Assembly: GCF_003597395.2 (NCBI RefSeq)
Contig: NC_133770.1
Coordinates: forward strand, 26,590,474 to 26,654,473
Origin: Chelonoidis abingdonii
Lineage: Eukaryota; Chordata; Testudines; Testudinidae
DNA: 64,000 nt
Reading direction: 5' to 3'
A program made the translations under genes and the position numbers. Every line of letters begins with the position of its first letter. Position 1 is the first letter of the stretch. Below the pieces are notes generated by a model, which ran no database searches, was not told the origin of the DNA, and saw only the letters and a list, made by a program, of their open reading frames with translations. Positions 33,510 through 46,085 of the stretch are shown in pieces.

Positions 33510-33736
33510 CAAATGTTTTTGGGTATAAATCACATCTATACTTACTAAACCTGCACCTGTTCACAGTGACATCAATAATAGTTTTACCATTGACTTCAAT
33601 GGGAACAGAACATTCAGAAGTGTTAAACCAAGAACCATCTTTTTCAAGGTTCAGAAGAAATTTAGATTTTTTTTATCCCCATTCTTTTTTTATGCCTTTG
33701 TGCCTTGTGGTTCTCTTAGAGAGGAACTTGCTATGA

Positions 33737-34117
33737 GTAGGCTTGGCAGAATTCTTTTTTAATAATTTTGTTGAAAACGATAATGTTTATTTTTAAACTT
33801 TTTTATTATCGATGTATATGTTCACAGTTGCAAGAAATTATGGCAGTGTAAAATATAATTATTTAATGGCAATAGACATGGGGATACAAAACGTTAAAGC
33901 ATAATGACTGTTTAAATGTAAATTTTTGACATCACATGTCAAAATATACAAAGTTAAAATTCTTAGATCAAACTCTAATAAGTTCTCAAACTGTTTTTTT
34001 CTTACGTTGCCTATCTGTAAATTTTGATTATTTTCTATAGAAATATTTTTTCATTGGTTTGAGTATATAAAGCGAAATCAACATTTACCAATAAAAATTT
34101 AATCCTTCCAAGCCTAC
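33737..34117. repeat. AT-rich inverted-repeat element, 381 bp
   Basis: Starts GTAGGCTTGGCAGAATTC and ends CTTCCAAGCCTAC, the complement. The interior is very AT-rich and runs of T and A at either end can pair. No convincing target duplication and no coding capacity. A dispersed repeat by its ends; superfamily unknown. Confidence 0.55.
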
Positions 34118-35616
34118 TTATGGGATTTCCAGGACAAGTTTTCAGATCCAAATGTACCAGACAACTCCAATAAGCATCCAAGAGCTCTGGTACTTATCCA
34201 GACTTTTTCAGCTTCATCTATCTTTAATACTGAGACCAAAGTCATACAACCAAGTCCTAAAGGACCTTGTTTGGTTTCTATTCAGTCCTTACTCAGGTGC
34301 ATTCCCTTTGATTTCTGAGTAATGACTTCATATTTTAGCTCATGATAATCTATGTGTCAAATTTATAATAGGATTATTTCTAAGACTAGTAGCTGCCCTC
34401 TAGACAAATGAAGAGGATATTCTGAAGTGATCATAGGAATCCAAGTGCGATTGTATCTTTATGTTATGTATGGATAATTTGTGTAGGACTGGATATATTA
34501 AGAAAAAGAGAGATGCGGCTGTGTTTGTTTTCCTTCCCTCCAATAAAGTTTTTCAGGATTATTTGACTACTTAATTAAACAAACAAAAGAACAACTCAAA
34601 AAAAATCCAAGCAAGCAAACAAAAATGTACTTTGTGTTTCTTCCGATAGATTTAAAACCACAGAAGACTGACACAGAGCCCTCAGCTATGTCCTGCTCAG
34701 ACTACACTAAATGGATTGCAAATATTTATAACAATTGTTATAACATTTATTCCTGGAGTTCAAAATATGAACTATTAGTTTGATTGCACACATAAGTCAC
34801 GTCATTTTTTTCTGTTTTATGATTAGATGAACATAGGTCTTAGAACTTGGTTTCCAGTACTAATAATTTGAATGTTAAATTTAATATGTATTAATACAAT
34901 TATTTTTTTGTGAATATTTCTCCAATATTCAGTTAAAATGTTGTTTCCATGAATATTCCTACTAATAACATGTGGAAAAAAACAAACAAAAGCACCATGA
35001 ACACAAGCAATACAAATTTCACTTTTTTAAATCTGAGCACATAGTCAAAAAGAGTTGTTGAAGTATGTACCCAGATTTAATTATTATTATTAACAGTTAT
35101 TTAGTATAATACATATCTGCAGAAGGAGATATTCCAAGATCTTTTCATAAAAGGCCAAAATGATGAACGTGATACAACTAGAAAATTAAGCTTCTGTCTT
35201 TACTCTATATCTTCAAATTATAGTATTTACTCCATATTCTGGCTATATAATTGATATGAATTTAGCATATAAAAGGCTTTCAGTCAGAGCTCTATGATGA
35301 AGAGAATAACTAGTTAGCAAGCAAACACAATGAGAAGGATTTTTTTTTTGTCACTTTCACTCATTCTAAATCTACTACATTAGTCACCCATAAAGATTTT
35401 GTTTTGGTTTATAACTTTTGCAGCCTAAAAATATTTAGTGAAATGTTTAAAAGAGTGAAGAAAAAAATAAAATAAAATATATTAATATCTGAAGTAGCCT
35501 CTACAGCTTCTTTGCTTTAGTCAAATTGTACTAACTTTCTACTCTGAGCAAATCTGCTCTCATAGATGAACAGAACATATCAAATCACTTCTCAGTTTTA
35601 TCTCCTCTCCTCCATA
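34118..35616. other. no recognised feature
   Basis: AT-rich, with a T run at 35340-35350. Nothing recognised. Confidence 0.45.
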
Positions 35617-36208
35617 TACTGGCACTAGAAGAGGTTCAGAAACGGGCAACTAAAATGATTAGGGGTTTAGAACGGGTCCCATATGAGGAGAGATTAAAGA
35701 GGCTAGGACTTTTCAGCAAGAGGAGACTAAGGGGGGATATGATAGAAGTATATAAAATCATGAGCGATGTGTGGAAAGTAGATAAGGAAAAGTTATTTAC
35801 TTACTCCCATAATACAAGAACTAGGGACCACCAAATGAAATTAATGGGCAGCAGGTTTAAAACAAATAAAAGGAAGTTCTTCTTCACACAGCACACAGTC
35901 AACTTGTGGAATTCCTTGCCTGAGGAGGTTGTGAAGGCTAGGATTATAACAGCATTTAAAAGAGAACTAGATAAATTCATGGAGTGTAAGTCCATTAATG
36001 GCTATTAGCCAGGATGGGTAAGGAATGGTGTCCTTAGCTTCTGTTTGTCAGAGGGTTGAGACGGATGGCAGGAGAGAGATCACTTGATCATTACCTGTTT
36101 AGGTTCACTCCCTCTGGGGCACCTGGCATTGGCCACTGTCGGTAGACAGATTCTGGGTTGGATGGACCTTTGGTGTGACCCAGTATGGCCATTCTTATGT
36201 TCTTATGT
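35617..36208 (+). mobile_element. CR1 LINE, 5'-truncated copy
   Basis: Begins inside the end of ORF2 ('agaagaggttcagaaacgggcaactaaaatgattaggggtt') and ends with CATTCTTATG/TTCTTATG tail units at 36190-36208. Includes the last ORF2 segment (35655-36008) and the 3' untranslated region with 'ttctgggttggatggacctttggt'. Better preserved than the other CR1 copies in this window. Confidence 0.85.
35655..36008 (+). pseudogene. C-terminal end of CR1 ORF2 (reverse transcriptase polyprotein)
   Basis: An uninterrupted 117-codon frame with ERLKRLGLFSKRRLRGDMIE, SRFKTNKRKFFFTQHTVNLW and NSLPEEVVKA, the well-known region just C-terminal to the CR1 reverse transcriptase domain, ending at its natural stop. 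Nothing of the endonuclease or catalytic reverse transcriptase is present because the copy is 5'-truncated. The open frame is inherited, not evidence of a host gene. Confidence 0.8.
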
Positions 36209-39137
36209 TCTCTCTTTGGAATTCTGGGGCTCCTTCTACGAATGAGAAGAATCTTAGAACCTAACGCTGTGAGTTACTGAACCAAAGGGGGATAAAGGTT
36301 TTTAGGAGATATTCTTCAGGAGGTGCTCATCACCTCTCAGGATTAGATCCCCCCCAAAAAAAGAAAAATGAAGAGCAATGAAAAGGGAGTAGAATTTGGA
36401 TTTACATAGCTCCTTTCATTCTCAAAATAGCCCAAAATACTTTATGTGATATAAGTTAGATACTGGCAGTGCAGGGACTGTGTAGGGACACATAGAAAAA
36501 GCATTGTCTGCTTCCCATGGCTCACACAGAGACCCAGGCATTTTGCTGAGTGGTATGTTGCTTATATTCAGTATATACCGTAGTCACTGTGAAGTTTTAC
36601 TAATTAGAAAAGTGCATCACATGATCAGTATTACTAAGATGGACAGTTTTTAATGTAGAGAGGTATTAACTTCTTAGTTTACTTTTGATAAACAAATGGA
36701 ATGTTCATCAGTAACAGTACTTGTAAAACAACACATTTCTGGAAAGTATTGCAGAAGAGAACAGACTTCTTTTTATACTGTTCCATTCATGTAGAAAGTA
36801 TCTCAAAATGAGGCTGAATAATGGTGTACTGATACAAATTATTTCTGTTAAATGTATAAAGAAAGCATTCCTGTAGTGGCAGACAAAATAATTCATCTAA
36901 GCCTTCCAAAAGCAATGTGATGACACTCAATGTCAAGTGCACATGAAGATCTTTTACTGAAAAGAAACAAACTACTTTTTCTTTCATCTGAAGCAGCCTG
37001 CCATGATTTGATGAAGCAAAAAAAGTTGGACTGACTGTCTGCTAGGAATCCTGCTATTCATACAGTTGATCAATCAGCTCATGTAAATACGAAACCCTGT
37101 GCATTTTTCACATTTATTCCTCTAACAAGAGGCTAGCGGCGATAAGTTTTGACCACCAGTTCCTACCAGGCTGTCTGTAAATAAAAGAAGACATCATCTT
37201 AGATTATGCCACTTCTGGCCAGCGGCAATAAAAATGTCACTGACCAAACTGGTTTACATGATGCTGTGGAAAGGCATGACAATCTAGAGAAACCCTGCGT
37301 CTTTTGGAATGGCAGAATGAATTTCTGCTAAATGCAGAAAGAGATAAAATAAGACTCCAAATAGAACATACCATGCCAATGATACCAATATGTTAAAAAA
37401 TACATGAGGTGATTTGACACAAATGTCTACTAACAGAAAATACTTTCCTAAAGTAAAACAACTGTGAAAACATTACATTCTAAGTATGGCAGATGAAGAT
37501 GGCGGGATGGGGTTGGGAGTTTAAGCTAGCACAGAAGATTTAGCGTATATTATATCGTAAATTCTTCTGAAAACAAAGGATTTAATATTGATGCACAATC
37601 AATATATAAAAATCCTAAAGTGACAAGTTAAGTGGTTTAAGATGTGCTCATGGGAGTTGAAAACTAAGTCTTCTTAAAGTCCTTTTACAGCTGGCTCTAG
37701 CTACAGTTTATGGTACAAATGCTTATCAATTTACAGTTCTGCTGACAATCACAGATACCTTGATTCTGCATTTAGAGGGCCCTTCTTGAAAGATTTCAAT
37801 ATTTCTAACATTAATGATAAATTCATGCCTCTTTGTCTCCTTGCAGCATCTTCTTTTAAAGCAGCAATACACAGTGTGGACATGTACTGCAGCCAAGGAA
37901 CAGATGCTGCTAATAAACCAAAAGTGCATGAATTTTCATTTAAACTGGCCCTCTAGAACTTCTCAAGACAAAGATGATACATTTGAAACCAAGTTGCTCC
38001 ATTACTCCTGCAGTAAATAAATGTGCAGAAGCTGATCTAAATGTAGGACACTTCATTCTTGTACTGCCAAGCTGTGTCTTTGAACATCTTTCTCACACTA
38101 TTAAACAATATGTTATCAGATTTTAATATTGAAGCCATTAAAGATTCCCCCCTTAACGCACCTGTGTTTTGGCTAATGCATAATGTAGGCTTACACATAT
38201 GGGACCTATAATGATTCATACCTAGTCCAGAACAGTTGTAATTTAAAAATATCTTCCTCCCCATATCTGCCCAACCCTGAGGCTTTGATGTAGGGCCCAG
38301 TGGTCTACATCATTCACCTGGGGCAACCATTTGTGGTAGAAGGCCCATTGCATCTGAAGGGAGAAACCAAAACTCCAAGTAGGTCAGACACTTCTTTGGC
38401 AGCAGCTGGAGCAGGAGCAGTGGAAGGGGCACCAGGAGGGTACCTGCAGACCCTCTCAGCTCAGGCTTAGGCCTCAGTGGTACATCCCCTCTCCACAGGG
38501 CAGCCCCATGAAGAAAGGCACCCAAAGGGCAGTAGGGAAGGAGGATGCGGCTGGATTTCATGGAAGGCCTCACACCTTCACAAATCTCAGAGCCTTCTCA
38601 GAGGTGTCAGAGTGTTCTGCTCATTTTTGCTAACAGGGAAATATTCAGGGATTTGAGTTAGGCATGTTTAACTAAAGCAAAAACTCACTAAAAGCAAAAC
38701 AAAAATTATACTTATAAATGGTTAGATATTATGGACAAGATTTTCAAATAAATTCGGTGCTAATGCAAAATGCATGTGGACCTCTGTGCCTAATTTTTGG
38801 GGGATGATTATTCATGCAAATAAAGTGAATACATGTGCAAACAGCCAATCCTGGTCATTGGCATGTACTATTACCTACTTTTCACATGCATTTTCAATAT
38901 CTGCAGTCGCAAATTACTGGCACAATTGCACATCTACCTGGTGTGAAAAATCTGTCCCTGATATAGCTGTGCTTCTAGGTAATTTTCATAGACAGATTGA
39001 AGGAAGAATTAAATCCTCTCCTCCAGCACCAGCAGGAGTCCCAGGACATGTGCCACTGCCCGTCTCCCCCCCCAGCACCACCAGGGGTTCCAGCACCACT
39101 CCCCCCATCCCGAGCACCTGAGGCCCCTCCAACCAAG
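36209..39137. other. no recognised feature
   Basis: Largely AT-rich sequence; slightly richer in C and G at 38380-38580 and 39000-39125. Short frames on both strands lack domains. The 38990-39137 part may be internal sequence of the element whose palindrome follows. Confidence 0.45.
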
Positions 39138-39248
39138 TTTTAGTTAGGGGTATACAGTACAAGTCATAGATAGGCAATACATTTTTGTTTACTGCCTGTG
39201 ATCTGTCCATGACTTCTACTAAAAATACCCATGATTAAAACGTAGACT
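39138..39248. repeat. imperfect palindrome, dispersed turtle repeat
   Basis: 'agttaggggtatacagtacaagtcatagataggc' pairs with 'actgcctgtgatctgtccatgacttctactaaaaatacccatg'. The arms are separated by about seven bases. No target duplication seen. Confidence 0.5.
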
Positions 39249-40799
39249 TACTCATTAGGGATAGTATAATTGCTTGTCCTATGTTCTGTAAAGTACTGTA
39301 TATTTACTCAATATGAGTAGTTTTTAATAATATTCTCTAATCTGTTATATTAATGCAAAAGCATAAATGGATTATCAGAGGTAATAAAGGATTTTTTATA
39401 AATTTGTGAATATAAAGATGGGTTATAAATTAGAATGGAAAATTAGAAGGAATCTATAGCTCAGGTATGACAATTAATTCACCACCACCTCTTACTAGTG
39501 TTTGAGTTAAGCATTGAGTCAGTACAGGAGTAGTATTAGTCCTGTCCTCCAAAAAAACCTCTCTAGGGATATGGATGAAGAATTACAAAATAGGCAGATA
39601 ATGCTATAAATGGTTATTTAAAGATCAGATATGTCAATCACTTACATGACACCACACTGGATCACATATATCTAGAATGACTGAAAAACAGCCAACAAAT
39701 TGAACAGATACATATTCACTTGTCCACAAAAACCCTAAAAGCAGAGAGTCATTTATGTAATCTAGGTAGGGGGATAAATTACTTGGTTTGGGAGAGGGGC
39801 AGAGTTGTGGGAGTTTTGTGGGTTTTTTGGTTTTATTTTTAGAGATCTTGCCCAAATAATTAAAATATGTTAGATGAGAAAAAAATTGTCATCACAAATG
39901 TAAATTCTATAAAACTTTCAAGACATTAGTGGCAGAGTATAGTGCTGTATTTACACTGTGGTCATTGACTAGTAAGACGATATCCTTTTAGGACAGAAAT
40001 TGGTTGAAGAACAGGAAAAAAGGAAGTCACAAATGACATTATTATGAGCATGAATTGATGCAACGTGTTCAGGTCAGAAAAAATATGTATCACTGTACGT
40101 TTTCAGCATGAAACTGACATTTCTTCCTGCTCCCGCAAAATTTAAAGTGACATTCTTTTATTTTCCACAGGGACAGCTGCTATAATTCCCAGCTGAAAAT
40201 TGGCCTCAGCTGGCATGTAGGAAGTGGGAATACATGTAGATAATAGTCATGAACCAGCAAGCACTGCTTGTTGACCCATTATCAAATTGCTGGTGAGCTG
40301 TAATTTCAGTTGTAATTCCAGATGACACACATGCTCTCCTTTTTTGTCTATTTCTATAACTTACATTTGCAGTAACACTAAAATTTAGTGTATACTATGA
40401 CCTATCTTAGCAGTGTATCCTTTGCTCAAATGAGGTTGATGGTCATCACTTTTTTTTAATAAAGTGCTCCAATCAAGTAAGTATTTCTTTCCTGCAAATA
40501 TCACAGAAATGTCAAAGTATAACTTCTATTTCAAAATAATTGTAAATGGAGTTGCATGCTCTTAAATATCACAATACTATTGAGAAAAAAAGGAGGTAGA
40601 GATAAGCAGACCAGTGAGTGGAAGCATCTCTGACCTGCAATACATAGAAGTTTGTGATTATCTTGGAAATATCATTATAATTTCTGAGTAATCCAAACAG
40701 ATGAGAAAAATTGGGGAAAATTATTTCTGGTATAACTCTACTAAAGTCATTGGAACTCACAGCAAGGAGAAAATTGGACATTTAGGTGACAACATCACT
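39249..40799. other. no recognised feature
   Basis: AT-rich. No repeat or gene recognised. Confidence 0.45.
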
Positions 40800-41280
40800 T
40801 CCCTCACTCCTCATTTCACTGCACCAAGTACAAACTTTTTGTTCTCACCTTCATTTCTTCTCACAACTCTGCTCCTCCAGACTTGTCTGCTCTCATCACT
40901 TTTCTTAGATTCCCTGCCTCCTCTACTGCAAGCATGCCAGCCTTATTTTTTTGGCATCTCATAAAAGTCTTCCAGTTTCTTTTTCCATCCTGCCCCTTAC
41001 ACCTAGAGCATCCTCACTATTCTGATCTGCAAGGTCACAACCCTTTTCTCAAGGTCCTCTTCTGACCCAATGTCTATAGGCAACCAGCCAATTGATAACA
41101 GCTTAAAGAAATGAGGAAATAATATAATAATCTGGGGGGTGAAAAAGCATTGCTATGAACATAGTATATATTTGTTTGTATTCCTATGTCATAGCTTCAT
41201 ATTTATTTGTACAGAATTTAACAAAACAGTGCCTGATCCTGACTGGGTCCTGTGGTCACTACAGAAATATAAACTACAGA
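40800..41280 (+). repeat. L2-like LINE, 3' part
   Basis: A C/T-rich stretch corresponding to the last codons ('cacctagagcatcctcactattctgatctgcaaggtcacaac' and 'aaggtcctcttctgaccc'). It is followed at 41205-41280 by 'tgtacagaatttaacaaaacagtgcctgatcctgactgggtcctgtggtcactacagaaatataaa', the same LINE end as at 128-318. Heavily diverged; no frame left. Confidence 0.5.
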
Positions 41281-42070
41281 GCAGGTAGAAGTTGTTTCAC
41301 ATACAGCATTTTTATTGAAAATAAGTTTTTTTGTCAAAAACCAAACTTAAGAAAAAATAACTCAGCTAAATGTCTCTTTAAAAAAATTTAAGATTAAAAA
41401 ATTAAATAAATTAATTCAGAGAATTTTCATAGAAAAACAAAATAGATGTCTTCATATTTCTGACCATTTGGGCAGTTTTGTCCATCCCTAATAAATAAAA
41501 ATAATAGTAAAATGATGACAATCAGCAGCTCTGAGTGATATTAAATGGGTGATACTAAAATACCTGATTCCCTCTGTTTTGAAGATGCTACAATTCCAAC
41601 TACACTCTTTTGACCCATTCTTTACAAGATTCCTCTCCCCTCCCCTCAATATACACAGTGGAACTAGTGCTATAATTCCGTTTTTGTTTGTGTATAAGAT
41701 TTGTATTTGCATGCATGGTATCTCCCCTTCTGAAAGAGTACCCCCAAAACCCAAATATATCAGGGGAAAGTTTCATTTAAATTTGGTTTAGGCTATCAAA
41801 CCACAATAGCATGAATTACAAATCTATTTATTTTTATGGTGATAACTAGTACTGTATCCAATGTAGACTCATTTAATATTTCAGTGATGTCAAAATAATT
41901 CTGTGGAGAGGATGAATTAAAAATATTATCTATAGCCTATTGTCCACACCTACTAATTAAGGGTCCTATACCCCCAATTGATTCACAATCGAGTTCCAAC
42001 ACTAACAAGGTAAAGTTTATGCAGTGGTGGAGGGTAGAGTATAACATTATTGTTTGCAGATGATAATTGT
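41281..42070. other. no recognised feature
   Basis: AT-rich. Nothing recognised. Confidence 0.45.
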
Positions 42071-42166
42071 CATGGACGGTCTAGATAATATTTAGTCCTG
42101 CCATGAGTGCAGGGAACTGGACTAGATGAACTGTCAAGGTTCCTTCCAGCCTACGATTCTATGATT
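42071..42166 (+). repeat. CR1 LINE 3' tail
   Basis: 'catggacggtctagataatatttagtcctgccatgagtgcagggaactggactagatgaac', then 'ccttccagcctacgattctatga'. Confidence 0.75.
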
Positions 42167-43449
42167 GATTATGTATGATTAAATTGTGATACCCTTACTT
42201 TTTAAGTGGTGCTTGCTCAAGTAGTCCTATTGATTTCAATGAAGGTACTACCAACATGAGTAAGAGTATCAAAATCTGCCTCAGAGGAGATAGACTGTCC
42301 CTGACACAATTTAGCCCTGATTTTCAGATGTGCTTCAACTGGAGATGAGGGTGCTTATGAAAATGAAAAAGACTTCTGAAAATTAGGCCTATCAAGAAAA
42401 AAAATATATGGTGTAATTTGGACCACCACTACTTCTATTATTTTTTATTTAGCCATCTGTTCATACAGCTATCTAATTTGAGCTCAGAATTAAAGAAATT
42501 GTGCAAATCAAGTGAATAACTGCACACCTAAATTATTTGAAAATCTGATGTTAAAGTTACATAATTAGCCTTCAAAGTTAACAACCCCCTGTGATGAACC
42601 AGTTCAGTTTATATTTGCAAAGACAATATTTCAGAAATTCTGCAAACTTATTTAGAGAAGATTGAGGTTGGGGAGTGGGGCCCAGGAGAAGGTCCCTGCG
42701 GTCCCTGAAGCTATTGACCAAAACTGAAAGAATACTGAAAAATGGCGAGGACTCTGAAGGAGGGAATTAAAGAGATCTAGGCAAAATAAGAAACTCCTGC
42801 AGTGCTTTTTCTATGAGTAAAGTATAGTTGGTTTAGAAATGCCTCTGCAAAGTGGTATCTCACTTGCTTCAACTGTGATGTGTCCCCGGAGAGTTAAACT
42901 GTATTCTAGAGTGGAACTCTGGGGAGGGTGTACTTTAGTGCCTGGAGTGTCTTGAGGGCTCAGCATGAATATTGGGCAGCAAAAGCATGGGTTCCATTCC
43001 CTAGAAGGGCAACAGATGGATAGTACGCCCAAAGTGCCAGAGACTGTGGCTAGAAGCTGCCCAGACTCCAAGAGGCTTAGAAGCATATAGATTCAGTGAG
43101 TGGGTCCAAACATAGCTGACTGGTGAGAATCTGCTAGGAGAACTAATACAGGATCATGACAACATATTTGACACCAATGCCATACATCCATTGCAGTCAG
43201 GACTGCATATATGCAGAAATATAAACCTGAAAATCACCAGTTATTTCACTCTAAAGTTCTTCATGTTTTAGAACTTAAAAATAATATCAGTTTAATTTAA
43301 CTTGCAATAACAGGCAATAAATAAGTAAGACCTATGTGTATATAAGTATAGTATATTTCTAGAAGTAGTTTGAGTAGTCTGTCAATCAAAACTATATATA
43401 TACAATGTTGAGGTCTAGATTAAGCTGTTACAGTCACTGAGGATAGTTG
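42167..43449. other. no recognised feature
   Basis: 42200-42290 contains old 'caatgaaggtac' repeat-like phrases. 42650-43130 has purine-rich leader-like sequence I cannot place. Confidence 0.4.
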
Positions 43450-43812
43450 TCTGGCTATAATGAAAGAAGGACAGGAAACGTTTGACAATGGTTTAATCAG
43501 GCCGCAACTTTATTATTAGATGCCCGGGACTACCTGGCAGATAAAAGTGTGCAGTGCAGGTAACTCCATTTTTATTCCATTATTACCTGGGGGCTTCCAC
43601 CAGCTCCCCCTCTTTTTCCATTCAGGTCCCTCCAGCAAATCCATTGCTGGGACCTTACCATCCACTCCACTCTCGTAGGAGGGTTAAGGTGGGCTATAAT
43701 AATGGGGGTAGGCTCCCTGCCGTACCAGTCATAGGAGTCCCCAACCATCCCCCATTTGCTCCTTTACCGAACACCTCCTTTTAAGACCTTTTCCAAGCCA
43801 TTTATCCGGCCA

Positions 43813-44320
43813 CTACATCTGCCACAAGGAGACACCAGCCATTAGCTTGGCTGCCTCTTTGTCAAATGCCCTCTTTAATATATCAGTCAAAAACATGATA
43901 GCACCTAAGTCTGACAGGTGAACCCCATCCTCCCGAAACAACTCTGGGGCCCCATATACTATTCCAGGATGTGAAATTACTGCCCCTTCTAGGGCCTCAA
44001 GGAATGTGGCCACCTCCCTGTTCACATACCTCCTTGCCTTGTCCACTGTGTGGGGGCTTATGGCTGCACACTAGACCCTGCGCTGAAGCATGTCTGACCA
44101 TACAATGTTAACTTCTGGAAAAATTTCAAGGTTCAGCCTCAAGTCCTTCCTTGCTCCGAGCATTAGTTCCACCCCTTTATGCATTCCCAAATTGTTTTAC
44201 CCTAGATGTACCACAGTTCTGTCTGGTGGCCACTGATGGGCCCACACAGCATACTGCAGCACTATCAGTTGATCCCATAACATGTGACTCTTTGCATGCC
44301 AAAGGAGTACTGCTTCACCA
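43813..44320 (-). pseudogene. SGNH/GDSL-like hydrolase domain of YR retrotransposon
   Basis: In one minus frame interrupted by stops, VVHLG then NNLG (block III, G-x-N) is followed by NLEIFPEVNIVWSDMLQRRV. The open frame 44046-43813 then has KARRYVNREVATFLEALEG and LFREDGVHLSDLGAIMF. In the latter, D-G-V-H supplies the Asp and His of SGNH block V. The nucleophile block I is degraded. Such domains are known at the C-terminus of some vertebrate YR retroelement proteins; their role is not settled. Confidence 0.6.
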
Positions 44321-44349
44321 CTGAAGCCCAGCTGCAAGCCCTCAGGCAA

Positions 44350-44958
44350 CTTATGCTGCTACCGTTGCTGTTCCAATTCTGAATAAGTGGGAACCAAATA
44401 CATGGGCTGGCAGCCCCAACCTCATCAGCCCCCGTCTCAACACGGTAACAGTTTGATATGTTGCAAGGGGACTTCCATAATCATGCATGAAAACGGGGCC
44501 TTCCCCCATGTAGGGCTCCAAAGCCTGAACAGGGCAGATCCCAGGCTCACCACCCTCCCAGGGGATAACAAATTAACCCCGGCCTACTTGATCAATCTTT
44601 GACCCTCCCAAGCATAATATTACTGAATGCTCATGACATTATATATCACGCATTTCCAAAGTCCATCTCATAGAGTCCCTAACGGACCCAAGTACAGCTC
44701 ACTGATCCTGAAAACACTATAAAATGCTATCAAGAATGCTGCCCTGAACAAGGCCATCTCCTGTCCACTGTGCCATATGGCGCCAAAGAGCTGCATGAGA
44801 TCTCTGAGCATGTAAACTGTCATGGGACAATAGGAATCCTTCCTTGGGTCACTGGTATGTGACCACCCTGCCAAAAACCTTTGAACTAAAAAACCACTGC
44901 AAGGATCTGGATAACAATTTACCCTACTGATGAATGTAAAGGAAGAAAGGCAATTCAA
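44350..44958 (-). pseudogene. tyrosine recombinase of YR retrotransposon
   Basis: The frame 44958-44668 includes FLAGWSHTSDPRKDS, PMTVYMLRDLMQLF and ALFRAAFLIAFYSVFRISEL. The Arg of FRISEL (44707-44709) is the first catalytic Arg box. After frameshifts, GPVFMHDYGSPLATYQ and FGSHLFRIGTATVAA follow; H-x-x-R at 44378-44389 is the second box. The catalytic Tyr region after it is not recognisable. The enzyme would circularise and integrate the element DNA; this copy has several stops. Confidence 0.65.
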
Positions 44959-45344
44959 GATTGTGGAGGATGCCAGTTGATGGGTTGCCTATGATAGCAT
45001 GTACCACAGCACCTGTTCCTCTGTAGTGGGCCATATTGTTGACCCACCTTCTGTTCCTGAAATTGTATTAAATCATTAAAACTACTCTCATAGCTCTGCT
45101 ATGTGCACAGAGCAACTGGTCTCCAGACCAAACTGACAACCATCTTACTCCAAGGTTCCATAGTGCTAGTGGCATCTGCCTGGGTTTCCGGCTGGCTCCT
45201 GGTGCCAGCTCCAGAAGTCTGTGGATCTGAAAATGAGATAAGGCATCTGCTATGCCATTATCAACCAGTTATGAAGTAATGTATATTCCTTGGAGCCTTC
45301 TCAGGGGCCAAGGTTTGGGGGAAAAAAACCCTCAAGTTCTCCAC

Positions 45345-46085
45345 AGGCGGCTCAATGTACAGCAGCAGTCAAAAAAGCTAACAGAATTTTAGGGACCATA
45401 AGGATAAGGCATAGATAAGACAGAAAATATTATAATGCCACTTTATAAATCCATGGTACATCAACACCTTGAATACTGCATAAAGTTCTGATCGCCTAAT
45501 CTCAAAAAGATATATTAGAATTTTAAAAAGTACAGAGAAAGGCAACAAAAATGATTATGGGTATGGCACAGCTTCCATATAAGGAGAGATTAAAAGACTG
45601 GGACTGTTTGGCTTGTAAAAGACATAACTAAGAGGGATAAAATAGAGGTCTATAAAAGTATGAATGGTGTGGAGACATTGAATAAGGTAGTGTTATTTAC
45701 CTCTTTATATAACAGAAATACCGAGGGGGTCACACAATGAAATTAATAGACAGCAGGTTTAAAACAAACTTCTTCATACAACACAGTCAACCTGTGGAAC
45801 TCATTGCCAGGGAATGTTGTGAAGGGTAAACTGGATTTAAAGAAGAATTAGATAAGTTCATGGAGGATAGGTACGTCAGTGGCTATTAGCCAAGATGGTC
45901 AGGGATGCAACTCCATGCTCTGGGTATCCTTAAACCTCTGACTGACAGATGATGGGACTAAGCAACAGGAGATGTTCCTTACCTCTGAAGAATCTGGCTT
46001 CAGCCACTATCACAAAACAGATACCAGACTAGGTGGACCATTGGTCTGACCCAATATGTTCCTTCTTATGTTTTTATGTTCTTAA
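45345..46085 (+). mobile_element. CR1 LINE, 5'-truncated and decayed
   Basis: Recognisable ORF2-end phrases 'ccatataaggagagattaaaagactgggactgtttggct', 'cagcaggtttaaaacaaacttcttc', 'aacctgtggaactcattgcc' and the CR1 3' region, ending 'tgttccttcttatgtttttatgttctta'. Many indels; no frame survives. More diverged than the copy at 35617-36208. Confidence 0.75.

Larger units (their letters stand above)
43450..45290 (-). mobile_element. tyrosine-recombinase (DIRS/Ngaro-like) retrotransposon, truncated
   Basis: The minus strand carries, 5' to 3', the end of an RNase H domain (DNGIADALSHFQ at 45227-45262), a tyrosine recombinase (about 44958-44350), an SGNH-type hydrolase (about 44320-43816) and a 3' untranslated region to about 43450. 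This order is that of YR retrotransposons with a hydrolase domain. The gag and reverse transcriptase are missing, and the upstream edge abuts a CR1 copy starting near 45345. Stops and frameshifts throughout. Confidence 0.7.

Noticed and set aside
35655..36008. Intact 117-codon frame as a possible host gene
   Set aside because: It is the C-terminal end of CR1 ORF2 within a 5'-truncated copy with a CR1 tail.
40701..41065. Plus-strand frames of 60-87 codons, Ser/Leu-rich
   Set aside because: C/T-rich L2-like LINE remnant explains the composition; frames overlap without motif.
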